Positions 1-7,821 of a stretch of DNA of 64,000 nt are shown piece by piece (the stretch's first letter is position 1; each line of letters opens with the position of its first letter). The notes below the pieces were generated by a model. The model was not told where the DNA came from. It did no database searches and saw only the letters and a program-made list of their open reading frames with translations. The DNA is from Pseudomonadota bacterium (GTDB lineage Bacteria; Pseudomonadota; Gammaproteobacteria; Steroidobacterales; Steroidobacteraceae). The position numbers and the translations under genes were made by a program. Location of the stretch: contig JAFEDT010000003.1 of the NCBI GenBank assembly GCA_018241445.1, positions 62,001 through 126,000 of the forward strand, in the 5' to 3' direction.

Positions 1-120
1 GTGTCGTGTTACCAGGCTGATGAGGCGGGCCGGGCCTGCGGGCGCTGCGACGCCTGCCGGCTGCGGCGCGCGGGTTTCGAGGTCGCGGGTGTGGCCGACC
101 CAACGCGGTACCGGAGCTGA
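1..120 (+). CDS. queC: 7-cyano-7-deazaguanine synthase QueC, C-terminal end (partial)
   Basis: The window opens inside this gene; 39 codons and the TGA stop remain. QueC is the ATP-dependent enzyme that makes preQ0, the precursor of queuosine in tRNA. What is visible is the zinc-binding tail of the family: a cysteine in SCYQ followed by the cluster [12 protein letters not shown] (C-x9-C-x2-C-x2-C) and the characteristic end DPTRYRS. The catalytic PP-loop domain lies outside the window. The gene converges with the beta-helix lipoprotein gene, with 21 bp between the two stops. Recognition rests on this short but distinctive tail. Confidence 0.85.
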   Translation: MSCYQADEAGRACGRCDACRLRRAGFEVAGVADPTRYRS

Positions 121-141
121 CAGGCGCAGCCCGGATCACCG

Positions 142-1407
142 CTACGGCGGGGCTTGCAGGGCACCAGCCAGGCGCGTGGCAGTGGTGATCGGTCGCAGCA
201 CGAACGGTGCGGGCGAGTCGTGGGTATAACCGGGATCCAGAGCCTCAGGGAGGGCAAGCCGGGCCTGCAGATCCGGGTCCGGCCAGAAGCCCGGTGAAGC
301 GATATCAGTGACGTGCGGAAAGTCCTGTGCCGAGGCGATGAAATTGCCCTGCTGGGTTATCGCCCCCACGGCCAGTCCGGTCACCAGCGCCGTGCCCCCG
401 CTGCCTGCAAAAACGTTGGCGATCATGCGCAGTGACTGGGTGCTGTTGCGGGCCGCGACGAAGGTACCGCCCGGGCGGGTGGACACCAGCGTGTTGTGCA
501 CCAGCTCCAGCGTGTTCACTGTCCAGGTGATGGTTTCCGCCCCGTAGGAGATGGAAGTCGAGTTGCTCGCGGCGGGGCCCTTCTGAAACAGGTTGCCGCG
601 CAGGTAGACCCGGCCGCCATTGGGAAAATCCACCAGGTAGCTGGCGGTTCCGCCGGGGCCGTCCATGAAGTAACTGTTCTCGATGATTGTTTCCCGGGCG
701 CGGCTCTTGAGGTTGTGGCCGACCTTGGCCTCGTGGAAGTAGCTGGCGATGACCGTGAGCCGGGCGGCCGCGCCGATGTAGATATTGTGGGTATAGCCGT
801 CGCCGTAGCCGTTGCGCGCAAACTCGCAGCGCTCGAGGGTGATGGTCGCGTGACCACTGCCGCCCAGGATACCGTTCTCGTTGTCGAAGAATCCGCTGTT
901 GCGTATGACCAGGCTGCCGGTGTGCTCGTCACGGATACCCGCGCCGTTCTGGTCCGGCACGGTCGCATCGTGGAACTCCAGACTGTCGAGGGTCAGGTTG
1001 GCGCCGGTGACCACCCACAGTCCCTTGCCGAGCGCGTCCTTGCCGTCGGCGAACAGCCGCGCGCGGCCGCCCACCCCGCAGATGGTCAGGTTGTTCGCAC
1101 TCCAGACCGCGACGTCGCCGTGGTAGTCACCGGCACTGATCTTGATGACGTCACCGGACTGGGCAACGGCTGCCGCCTCGCTCGGCGAGCGATACTTCCT
1201 GCCGGGGCCCACCCATAGAACCCGCCCGCTGGCGCCGTCGCACGCCGTAGCCGGGGCGGCGGGCGTCGCGGGCGGTGCGGCAGTGGACGCGGGGCCTGCT
1301 GGAGGCGCCTGCCCGGCAGGCGGCAGGGTGCCGCAGGCATACAGGCAGGCAGCGAGGCTGGCCACCAACACCGGGCGCGTCAGGCTGACCAACGTGATTG
1401 GGCGCAT
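142..1407 (-). CDS. Lipoprotein with right-handed beta-helix (pectate-lyase-like) repeats
   Basis: About 421 residues. The start ATG at 1407 was chosen because it gives a clean lipoprotein signal (MRPITLVSLTRP, a hydrophobic stretch, then the lipobox LYAC) and has a GGAG about 9 bases upstream; a TTG at 1434 would add nine residues that do not resemble a signal. A Pro/Ala-rich linker follows, then a body of short repeated strands rich in Asn, Gly and Val (for example NLTICGVGG, LTLDSLEFHD, SLVIRNSGF), typical of right-handed beta-helix proteins that bind or cleave polysaccharide. No lyase active site can be named. Likely an outer-membrane-anchored or periplasmic protein of unknown substrate. 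Confidence 0.75.
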   Translation of the reverse strand: MRPITLVSLTRPVLVASLAACLYACGTLPPAGQAPPAGPASTAAPPATPAAPATACDGASGRVLWVGPGRKYRSPSEAAAVAQSGDVIKISAGDYHGDVAVWSANNLTICGVGGRARLFADGKDALGKGLWVVTGANLTLDSLEFHDATVPDQNGAGIRDEHTGSLVIRNSGFFDNENGILGGSGHATITLERCEFARNGYGDGYTHNIYIGAAARLTVIASYFHEAKVGHNLKSRARETIIENSYFMDGPGGTASYLVDFPNGGRVYLRGNLFQKGPAASNSTSISYGAETITWTVNTLELVHNTLVSTRPGGTFVAARNSTQSLRMIANVFAGSGGTALVTGLAVGAITQQGNFIASAQDFPHVTDIASPGFWPDPDLQARLALPEALDPGYTHDSPAPFVLRPITTATRLAGALQAPP

Positions 1408-1501
1408 CCGGGGAATCTCCGATTCGGGCCGCAACCGTCATTGTAGTATCATCCGCACCCCCGCCGGCGGCTGCTAAAGCCGCGCGGTAAGCCGGTTCCG
1501 C

Positions 1502-1574
1502 GGGGCGTTAGCTCAGTCGGTAGAGCATCGGACTTTTAATCCGCTGGTCGACGGTTCGATTCCGTCACGCCCCA
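1502..1574 (+). tRNA. tRNA-Lys (anticodon UUU)
   Basis: 73-nt cloverleaf. The acceptor stem GGGGCGT (1502-1508) pairs with ACGCCCC (1567-1573), followed by discriminator A1574. The D arm contains AGCTCAGTCGGTAGAGC, the anticodon loop reads CTTTTAA with anticodon TTT, and the T arm contains GGTTCGATTCC. The 3' CCA is not encoded. The gene sits alone between two leftward protein genes and is followed by a hairpin at 1595-1612. Confidence 0.95.
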
Positions 1575-1594
1575 TATCAACGAATTGCTTCTGA

Positions 1595-1612
1595 CTGCCG
1601 TGATGACGGCAG
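1595..1612. terminator. Hairpin after tRNA-Lys, probable bidirectional terminator
   Basis: Perfect 7-bp stem CTGCCGT / ACGGCAG closed by the tetraloop GATG. It lies between the tRNA end and the stop of the leftward Rieske oxygenase gene, so it could end transcription from both sides. There is no long T tract, so intrinsic termination is only an inference. Confidence 0.45.
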
Positions 1613-1635
1613 CAATACGCCGTGCACCGCGGACG

Positions 1636-2841
1636 CTATAGCTGCTGCGCACCCGCTGCAGCGGTCGCCCGATACCAGTCGTTGAAGCGCACGACCAACT
1701 CTTCGGCAACCTCGGCGTACGGCCCGGGCCGGTAGCCGAGGCCGTTGACGCCTCGCTGGTTGTTTTCGGCCAGATCGCGGTCCTGCAGGTTGGTCCTGGT
1801 CCACACGGCGGTCAGGTCCTCGAGAGAGTAATCGACTCCCTCGCGCGCTTCCCGGGCGACCAGCCATTTCGACAGGACACGGGTCTCCTGCGGACCCGCG
1901 GGCAAAACCGCGAACATGAATGCGTAGTCGCCGAACGCATGACAGAAGGAGTTCGGCTCGGTTGCCCAGCGCAAGCCGCCGATGGCCTGGCCGTCCACAT
2001 CGAGGAGTTGGGGTTTTACCACCGTGCGCCCGTCAAGTGACACGGTCCTGGCTCCGGGGTTGAGGGCGTAGCGACCGATATGCCACCAGGCGCCTGCTTC
2101 CGGTCCGACCGGCAGCTCGAGCGCCCGCATCGCCGCGACGTAAGCGGGGTCACGCGAGCCGTCGGTGGCCCTGGAGCCCTCGGGATACTGCACCGGGAAT
2201 GAGACCTTGAGGTCCGGATGCCCGGTCGCGCAGTGGTAGCACTCGCGCGCGTTCTCCATCACCAGTTTCCAGTTGGCCTTCTCGATCAGCACGCTCTGGT
2301 GGGCGAGCTTTGCCTCCGCCAGCCGATAGGGGCGCAGGAATGAAGTGGCGGCGGCACGAAAGGGTGCGAAGTCCGGTGCGTCCGGCCCCAGTGCGCCGTA
2401 GACACAGCCCTCGAGCAGTTCGATGCGGAACGGAATCAGACTGTGGGCCTCGAAGTCCAGGTCTTTGGGCATGCGCGAAGCGCCGACGAGCCGTCCGTCC
2501 AGATCGTAGGTCCAGCGGTGATATGGGCAAACAATGCGGGGGGACACACCGTTACCCTCAGGGCAGATCTGTGCGCCCCGGTGCCGGCAGGTGTTGTGAA
2601 AGCCCCTGATCGTGCCGTCCCGTCCACGCACGACCAGCAAGGGATTGGGCCCAATGCTGACGGAGAGATGGCTTCCCGGCGCGGGCAGTTCAGCCTCGAA
2701 TCCCAGCAGGAACCAGCTTCGGGTCCAGACCGCGGACATGTCGAATGCATAGAGTTCCGCATCACGGTAGAAGGGCTGCGGCAGCGTGTGACCGGGCCTG
2801 GCCGTGCTCAGAAGCTCAAGCAACTGCTCTTGGCTGTACAT
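1636..2841 (-). CDS. gbcA: Rieske oxygenase, glycine betaine monooxygenase (GbcA)-like alpha subunit
   Basis: 401 residues. The N-terminal Rieske [2Fe-2S] domain has C85-x-H87 (CRHRG) and C105-x2-H108 (CPYHRW). The mononuclear-iron catalytic domain has ANWKLVMENARECYHC with H203 and H208 as iron ligands. The segments LPQPFYRDAEL near the start, EGVDY, QDRDLAENNQRGVN and YRPGPY near the end follow GbcA, which oxidatively demethylates glycine betaine to dimethylglycine. No ferredoxin-reductase partner (GbcB) lies in the window, so electrons must come from elsewhere. A good ribosome site (AAGGA) precedes the ATG. The carnitine island 3.3 kb away would supply glycine betaine, which supports the call. 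Carnitine or another betaine as substrate cannot be excluded. Confidence 0.7.
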   Translation of the reverse strand: MYSQEQLLELLSTARPGHTLPQPFYRDAELYAFDMSAVWTRSWFLLGFEAELPAPGSHLSVSIGPNPLLVVRGRDGTIRGFHNTCRHRGAQICPEGNGVSPRIVCPYHRWTYDLDGRLVGASRMPKDLDFEAHSLIPFRIELLEGCVYGALGPDAPDFAPFRAAATSFLRPYRLAEAKLAHQSVLIEKANWKLVMENARECYHCATGHPDLKVSFPVQYPEGSRATDGSRDPAYVAAMRALELPVGPEAGAWWHIGRYALNPGARTVSLDGRTVVKPQLLDVDGQAIGGLRWATEPNSFCHAFGDYAFMFAVLPAGPQETRVLSKWLVAREAREGVDYSLEDLTAVWTRTNLQDRDLAENNQRGVNGLGYRPGPYAEVAEELVVRFNDWYRATAAAGAQQL

Positions 2842-3006
2842 GATCCTTCTCGCCCGGCGTACGGCTGCGCGTGACTCTGCCGACCGTGATTATAAGGGTA
2901 CAGCAAGGGGTGCTGGTGACAAGCAACGAAACACCGCACGCGATATGCTTCGCCCGTCACGGACAGAGTTGCCGGCGATCGCGCCGGACCGCACAAAGGA
3001 ATCTGG

Positions 3007-3750
3007 ATGGGGCTCCGGTCACGGCTGAATACTCTCCTGCGCAGCAATGACCTGCTTTTGCTGCGTGCGGAGGAGACGCAGGAACAGGCGGCGGCGGTGC
3101 ACCTGCGCACCCTGCTGGGCAAGTACCAGGTCGACTGCGTGCTGGACGTTGGCGCCAACATGGGGCAGTTCCATGACTTTCTGCTGGGCGCCGGCTGGCG
3201 GGGACCGGTCCTCTCCTTCGAGCCGGTCAGCACCTACTACAGCGCGATCGCCGCACGCGCCGGCGGCAACTGGCGCTGTTTTAACTATGCGCTGGGGAAT
3301 GAGGACGCCCGGCTGGAGATCAAGGTATTCGACTCCCCGGGCCTGGCGTCGATCCGCCCGCCGGACCTTCAGTCCATGGACGCACTGCTGCCGCGCGGCA
3401 ACGTCAGCCTTGAGCGCACCGAGACCATCACTGTCCGCCGCCTGCAGGACGTGCTGCCGGAAGTTGCACCGCAGGCGCGCCGGATCCTGCTGAAGACTGA
3501 CACCCAGGGCTACGACCTGGAAGTGTTTCGCGGCGCCGGCGACATGCGGGAACGGTTGAGCGTCCTGTGGGCGGAAGTCTCGTTCCTGCCGATCTACAAG
3601 GAGTCGCCCCTGTTCCAGCAGGCGCTGGCCGAGTACACCATGGCGGGCTTCGAGGTCTCATCCATGTTCCCGGTGTCACACGATCCGGCGCTGCGCGCGA
3701 TAGAATTCGACTGTGTTCTGGTACGGCCCGCGGCTCTGCCGCCGGGCTGA
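3007..3750 (+). CDS. FkbM-family SAM-dependent methyltransferase
   Basis: 247 residues with the FkbM layout: an SAM-binding motif CVLDVGANMGQFHDFLL near residues 38-54, the acidic follow-up LSFEPVSTYYSAI, and the later ILLKTDTQGYDLEVFRGAG that marks this family. The family O-methylates sugars, polyketides or lipids; the substrate here is unknown. ATG at 3007 has AAGGA six bases upstream. It is divergent from the Rieske oxygenase gene (165 bp between starts) and is followed 26 bp later by an unrelated membrane protein gene, so co-transcription rightward is possible. Confidence 0.8.
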   Translation: MGLRSRLNTLLRSNDLLLLRAEETQEQAAAVHLRTLLGKYQVDCVLDVGANMGQFHDFLLGAGWRGPVLSFEPVSTYYSAIAARAGGNWRCFNYALGNEDARLEIKVFDSPGLASIRPPDLQSMDALLPRGNVSLERTETITVRRLQDVLPEVAPQARRILLKTDTQGYDLEVFRGAGDMRERLSVLWAEVSFLPIYKESPLFQQALAEYTMAGFEVSSMFPVSHDPALRAIEFDCVLVRPAALPPG

Positions 3751-3776
3751 TGTAAACCTTGCAAGGGAGAACGCGC

Positions 3777-4376
3777 ATGTCCACGCCCGGCACTGAAATC
3801 CGCCGTCTCGGGGCCGCCTTCAATCAGGCCGCCCGTCGTCACTGGGGCTTGTTCATGTTCGAAGGCATCGTGCTGCTGCTGCTGGGCACCCTGGCGTTGT
3901 TGGCGCCGGAACTGGCCTCGATCGCGGCGACTGTATGGTTCGGTTCGCTGTTGTTGGTCAGCGGCGTGGTCGGGCTGGTTGCGACCCTGCGCTCGCGGCA
4001 GGCGCCGGGCTTTGGCTGGTCGCTGCTGTCGGCGGTGGTCGCCATAGTTGCCGGCGGGCTGCTGTTGGGCTGGCCCGTGCAGGGAACGCTGTCGCTGACT
4101 ACCGTCCTCATTGCCTTTCTGTTCGTGGAAGGCGTGGTCTCGATCCTCTACGCACAGGAGCACCGGCGCGAGGGCTGGGGCCGCTGGGGCTGGATGCTGG
4201 CCAGCGGTATCGCGGACCTGGTGTTGGCAGCTGTGTTGCTGTCGGGGTTGCCGGGTTCGGCGGTGTGGGCCATCGGGCTGCTGCTCGGGATCAACCTGAT
4301 CTTCGGCGGCTGGGCCCTGATTGCCATGGCGCTGCACTACCGTTCGGCGCCCACGGGCGCGCCCGCGCCGGGCTGA
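3777..4376 (+). CDS. HdeD-like (DUF308) inner-membrane protein
   Basis: 199 residues with about six hydrophobic segments in the DUF308 pattern: a short basic N-terminus, then GLFMFEGIVLLLLGTLALL, followed by helix pairs ending in Gly-rich turns. E. coli HdeD, the best known member, contributes to acid resistance at high cell density; the molecular function is unclear. ATG at 3777 has AAGGGAGA just upstream; an earlier in-frame start at 3759 would lie within that ribosome site. The stop is 5 bp before the GTG of the aminotransferase, suggesting co-translation. Confidence 0.75.
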   Translation: MSTPGTEIRRLGAAFNQAARRHWGLFMFEGIVLLLLGTLALLAPELASIAATVWFGSLLLVSGVVGLVATLRSRQAPGFGWSLLSAVVAIVAGGLLLGWPVQGTLSLTTVLIAFLFVEGVVSILYAQEHRREGWGRWGWMLASGIADLVLAAVLLSGLPGSAVWAIGLLLGINLIFGGWALIAMALHYRSAPTGAPAPG

Positions 4377-4381
4377 CCGCG

Positions 4382-5554
4382 GTGAAATTTTCCTCCCTGG
4401 TCGAACGCATCAGCGGCACCGGCGCCGATGTCTGGCTGACACACTATGCGGCGGTGGCGGCGCGCGAGCGCGGCGAGGACGTCCTGATCCTGAGCGTGGG
4501 CGACCCGGATCTGGATACTCCGCAACCGGTGGTGCAGCGCGCCATCGACAGTCTGCTGGCCGGGGACACGCACTACGTCACTGCCTCCGGCCGGCTGGCG
4601 CTGCGCACGCGGATCGCACAGGTCCACCAGGCACGTACCGGCCAGCCGGTGACTGCCGACAACGTGGTGTTCCTGTCGGGCGCCCAGAGCGCCTTGTTTG
4701 TTGCCTCGCTGTGCCTGGCAGGACCTGGAGACGAAGTGTTGGCGCTGGAGCCTTACTACCCGACCTATCACGCAACCATCGAGGTCTCAGGCGCGCGGCT
4801 GTTGACGATACCGACCGGCGCCGGCTGGCGGCCGGACCTCGACCGGCTGGCGTCGATGATCACGCCGCGCACCCGCGCCATCCTGTGGGCCAGTCCCAAC
4901 AACCCCAGCGGCATGGTGCTGAACGAGGGTGAACTCGAGGTTATCGGCAATCTGGCCGAACGGCACGACCTGTGGCTGATTGCCGATGAGGTGTACGCCA
5001 GCCTGGCGGCCGGCGGACGGACCCCGGGGCTGGCCGCACGCTGTCCACAGCGCACGGTAACCCTGTGCAGCCTGTCCAAGAGCCACGCCATGACCGGGTG
5101 GCGGGCGGGCTGGCTGGTGGGCCCGACGCCGCTGGCGGCCTACGCCGAACAACTCGCCATGTGCATGCTGTTCGGGCAACCGGGTTTCGTACAGGAGGCG
5201 GCCCTGACGGCCCTGGAGTTGGGCGACGAGCCGCAGGCGCGCGCGCGCGCCTACTGCACCAGCCGGCAGCAGCACTTCTCGCGCGGACTCAAGGGCATCA
5301 CCGGGATCCAGGGAATAGAGCCCGAGGCCGGGATGTTCATGCTGCTGGACGTGAGCGCGACCGGACTCACCGGCGGGGAGTTCGTGCGGCAGTTCTTCGC
5401 GGCCGAGGGAGTGTCGGTCATGGACGGCGCGGCTTTCGGAGAATCCTCCGCCCGCTGCGTTCGGGTGTGCTTTGCGACCGACGAACGCACACTGGACGAG
5501 GCACTCAAGCGGCTGCGGCGCTTCTGCGCCGGTCTGCCCGCTGCACGCGGCTGA
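4382..5554 (+). CDS. Class I/II PLP-dependent aminotransferase
   Basis: 390 residues, fold type I. Recognisable are ILSVGDPDLDTPQPV near the N-terminus, the substrate-arm region SPNNPSGMVL, the cofactor-holding DEVYASL and the PLP lysine in SLSKSHAMTGWRAGW, followed by the Arg-containing end RCVRVCFA. This is the aspartate/aromatic aminotransferase group; a precise substrate cannot be read off. The start is GTG at 4382, directly after the HdeD-like gene; longer upstream reading is in the wrong frame for that gene and looks non-coding. A hairpin at 5562-5581 follows. Confidence 0.85.
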   Translation: MKFSSLVERISGTGADVWLTHYAAVAARERGEDVLILSVGDPDLDTPQPVVQRAIDSLLAGDTHYVTASGRLALRTRIAQVHQARTGQPVTADNVVFLSGAQSALFVASLCLAGPGDEVLALEPYYPTYHATIEVSGARLLTIPTGAGWRPDLDRLASMITPRTRAILWASPNNPSGMVLNEGELEVIGNLAERHDLWLIADEVYASLAAGGRTPGLAARCPQRTVTLCSLSKSHAMTGWRAGWLVGPTPLAAYAEQLAMCMLFGQPGFVQEAALTALELGDEPQARARAYCTSRQQHFSRGLKGITGIQGIEPEAGMFMLLDVSATGLTGGEFVRQFFAAEGVSVMDGAAFGESSARCVRVCFATDERTLDEALKRLRRFCAGLPAARG

Positions 5555-5561
5555 AACGCCC

Positions 5562-5581
5562 GCGCACGACGGCCCGTGCGC
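5562..5581. terminator. GC-rich hairpin between convergent genes
   Basis: Stem GCGCACG / CGTGCGC with a 6-nt loop, located in the 44-bp gap between the stops of the rightward aminotransferase and the leftward YidB-like gene. The position suits a shared terminator; no T tract is present. Confidence 0.4.
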
Positions 5582-5598
5582 CGGCGCCCACGGATCCT

Positions 5599-5937
5599 TC
5601 AGGTGTTGTGCGGCGGTATCGTGCCACCGGGGGTGAGGTGGTCCACCGCCGCCGGCAGCACCTGGGTGAGCTTCTGCAGCAGATCCTGGGGACTCAAGCC
5701 CGCCTTGGCCGCGAGCTGTCCGACCACCCCGCTGCCCAGCGCCTGGTTCAGCTGGGAAGCCGTGACCGACTGGTTGGCGCCAGTGCCGATCCACGAGCTG
5801 ACCACGCCGCCCAGGCCCCCCTGTTGCAGCTGTGTCACCAGCCCCTGCACGCCGCCGTGCTGCTGGACGAGCGAGTTGACGACGGAAACCATTTCGGCGC
5901 CGACCGCGCCACCGAGCAGTCCATCGAGCATTCCCAT
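5599..5937 (-). CDS. YidB-like (DUF937) protein
   Basis: 112 residues from ATG 5937. Glycine-rich opening MGMLDGLLGGAVGAEMVS, a Gln-rich helix (VNSLVQQHGGVQGLVTQLQQ), the segment SSWIGTGANQSVTASQLNQA and the end LSPQDLLQKLTQVLPAAVDH are the YidB/DUF937 pattern of small, conserved, soluble proteins of unknown role. A longer reading to 6003 adds residues without similarity to the family start. A second ATG two codons on is also possible. Confidence 0.75.
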   Translation of the reverse strand: MGMLDGLLGGAVGAEMVSVVNSLVQQHGGVQGLVTQLQQGGLGGVVSSWIGTGANQSVTASQLNQALGSGVVGQLAAKAGLSPQDLLQKLTQVLPAAVDHLTPGGTIPPHNT

Positions 5938-6129
5938 GGTTGCAAAAGCCTCGCGTCCAGTGAGCCCGCAGACATTGTCCGCGAAAGACGGTACGACTCT
6001 CAAGGGGTGGGGGAGAGGCAGACGTCCCTGTCCGCCTCCGCAACCACAGCATGAGGGCGGGGGGCTGAACGGAACGTGAACGCGCGGGCAGTCAGTGCGC
6101 GCTGGCGCACAGCGCGGCGCCGGCTTATT

Positions 6130-6144
6130 ATATTATGACGACAA
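6130..6144. promoter_or_regulatory. Operator-like site upstream of carnitine dehydrogenase
   Basis: ATATTATGACGACAA, in an AT-rich island of an otherwise GC-rich leader about 40-55 bp before the first gene of the carnitine unit. The same 15-mer with one change (A to G at position 9) lies before the leftward carnitine unit at 15393-15407, where it forms part of an inverted repeat. It is the natural candidate target of the BetI-like TetR regulator at 7228-7821. TATTAT inside it could also serve as a -10 element. Confidence 0.6.
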
Positions 6145-6152
6145 CATTAAAA

Positions 6153-6171
6153 ACCGGCCGCGCTGGCCGGT
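6153..6171 (+). promoter_or_regulatory. Stem-loop in 5' leader of carnitine dehydrogenase
   Basis: Perfect 7-bp stem ACCGGCC / GGCCGGT with a 5-nt loop, between the operator-like site and the ribosome site AGGAAGG (6176-6182). It could stabilise the mRNA or affect initiation. No known riboswitch is recognised. Confidence 0.35.
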
Positions 6172-6183
6172 CCGCAGGAAGGC

Positions 6184-7224
6184 GTGGTGCTGCTCATGAG
6201 ACACGTAGGAACGCTCGGTCTGCTGGGTACCGGGGTGATCGGCGGGGGATGGGCGGCGCGCGCGCTGCACTTCGGCGTCGACGTGATTGCCGCCGATACC
6301 CGTCCGGAGATGGAACAGTGGTTGCGCGGTGCGGTGGAGAATGCCGCCGGCGCCCTGGGGCGCCTCACGTCCGCACCGCTGCCGCGCCCCGGCCGCCTGA
6401 GTTTCACCACCGACCTGGACGCAATGGCACGGCAGGCGGATTTCATCCAGGAGAACATTCCCGAGCAGCTGGAACTCAAGCAGCGGGTGTTGGCCCAGGT
6501 GAGCCGGCAGGCGGCGGCGGACGTGGCGATTGCCTCCAGCACCTCCGGCCTGATGCCCACCGATCTGCAGCGTAACCTGCAGCATCCCGAGCGGCTGCTG
6601 GTCGCACATCCCTTCAATCCCGTCTACCTGCTGCCGCTGGTGGAACTGGTCGGTGGCGTGCGCACCTCGGCGGCCACCATTGATGCGGCCGCAGTCTTCT
6701 TCACGCGCATCGGCATGCACCCGCTGCGGGTGCGGCGCGAGGTCCCTGGCCACCTGACAGACCGGCTGCAGGAAGCGTTGTGGCGCGAGATCCTGCACAT
6801 GGTCAACGACGACATAGCCACCACCGGGGAACTCGACGACTCCATCGTCTACGGTCCGGGCCTGCGCTGGGCCGCCATGGGCACCAACCTGATCTACCAC
6901 CTGGCCGGGGGCGAGACCGGCATGCGACACATGCTGCGCCAGTTTGGCCCGGCCCTGAAGTGGCCGTGGACGCACCTGGAAGCACCGGAGCTCACCGAGG
7001 CCCTGATCGACAAGATGGTCAGCGGCACCCAGGCACAGGCCGCCGGCCGCTCGATCCGTGAGCTGGAACGGCTGCGCGATGACTGCCTGGTGGCGATCCA
7101 GCAGGTGCTCAAGCAGTACAACATCGGCGCCGGCGCCACCCTGCGGGCGCTGGAGGAGCGCCTGCACCGCGAGGCGGCCGTGGCCGGCGGCAGCGCCGAT
7201 CAGACAGCGCCCGGACGGGACTAG
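6184..7224 (+). CDS. cdhA: L-carnitine dehydrogenase (3-hydroxyacyl-CoA dehydrogenase fold)
   Basis: Oxidises L-carnitine to 3-dehydrocarnitine with NAD+. About 342-346 residues. The Rossmann motif GLLGTGVIGGGW is at the N-terminus. IASSTSGLMPTDL, HPFNPVYLLPLVELVGG, REVPGHLTDRLQEALWRE, LRWAAMGTNLIYHLAGGE and FGPALKWPWTHLEAPELT follow the known bacterial carnitine dehydrogenases closely. Some homologues carry a C-terminal thioesterase domain; here that function is a separate gene at 13972-14466. The start is ambiguous: GTG 6184, GTG 6187 (4 bases after AGGAAGG) or ATG 6196. It heads a unit with the TetR regulator (3 bp later) and the acyl-CoA dehydrogenase. Confidence 0.9.
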   Translation: MVLLMRHVGTLGLLGTGVIGGGWAARALHFGVDVIAADTRPEMEQWLRGAVENAAGALGRLTSAPLPRPGRLSFTTDLDAMARQADFIQENIPEQLELKQRVLAQVSRQAAADVAIASSTSGLMPTDLQRNLQHPERLLVAHPFNPVYLLPLVELVGGVRTSAATIDAAAVFFTRIGMHPLRVRREVPGHLTDRLQEALWREILHMVNDDIATTGELDDSIVYGPGLRWAAMGTNLIYHLAGGETGMRHMLRQFGPALKWPWTHLEAPELTEALIDKMVSGTQAQAAGRSIRELERLRDDCLVAIQQVLKQYNIGAGATLRALEERLHREAAVAGGSADQTAPGRD

Positions 7225-7227
7225 CCT

Positions 7228-7821
7228 GTGCCGAAGATCGTAGACCACGCCAGGCGCCGCGACGAGATCGCGCTGGCGACCTGCCGCGTGGTCGCGCGCC
7301 ACGGCTTTGAACAGGCGACGGTGGTGCGCATCGCGCGCGAGGCGGGTTACACCACCGGCATGATCGCGCATTACTTCGACACCAAACACGACATCGTGGT
7401 GGCCGCGTTGCGGCTGATCCAACGGCGCATCGAGCAGCGCCTGGAGACCTCCGGTCATCCGGAGCTGCTGGCGGTGCTCACCGAAGCGCTGCCGATGGAT
7501 GAGGTGCGCTTCAACGAGTGCGCCTTCTGGATCGCATTCTGGGGACAGGTGGGCGCCGATCTGCGGCTGAAGCGCATCAACGGTGCGCTGCACCGCGAGT
7601 ATCTGCGGGTGTTCACGCGTTGCCTGGAGCGCACCCTGCCGCAGTGGCAGGAGTGGTCCGCGGCGACCCGCGAGCAGGTGGTGCGCTCGGTGGTTACCTT
7701 CGTCAACGGCATCACGGCCAGTACGGTCGCCAACCGCGGCGACTGGCCGGCAGCGCGCCAGGTGGGGCAGTTGCGCCTGCAGCTGCAGATGCTGCAGGAC
7801 TGGGCCGGGAGGGTCGGGTGA
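7228..7821 (+). CDS. TetR/AcrR-family regulator, BetI-like
   Basis: 197 residues starting at GTG 7228. The N-terminal helix-turn-helix reads FEQATVVRIAREAGYTTGM followed by IAHYFDTKHDIVVAAL, as in BetI, the choline-responsive repressor. The C-terminal part (FWIAFWGQ, then LQLQMLQDWA) is the BetI-type ligand and dimer domain. It lies between carnitine dehydrogenase (3-bp gap) and acyl-CoA dehydrogenase (stop and start overlap), so it is probably autoregulated. Candidate operators are 6130-6144 and 15393-15413. A carnitine-pathway betaine or acyl-CoA is the likely effector, by inference from neighbours. Confidence 0.85.
   Translation: MPKIVDHARRRDEIALATCRVVARHGFEQATVVRIAREAGYTTGMIAHYFDTKHDIVVAALRLIQRRIEQRLETSGHPELLAVLTEALPMDEVRFNECAFWIAFWGQVGADLRLKRINGALHREYLRVFTRCLERTLPQWQEWSAATREQVVRSVVTFVNGITASTVANRGDWPAARQVGQLRLQLQMLQDWAGRVG

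Noticed and set aside
1502..1574. tRNA-Lys as an integration site for a mobile island
   Set aside because: No integrase gene, no repeated 3' end of the tRNA elsewhere in the window, and no change in base composition nearby.
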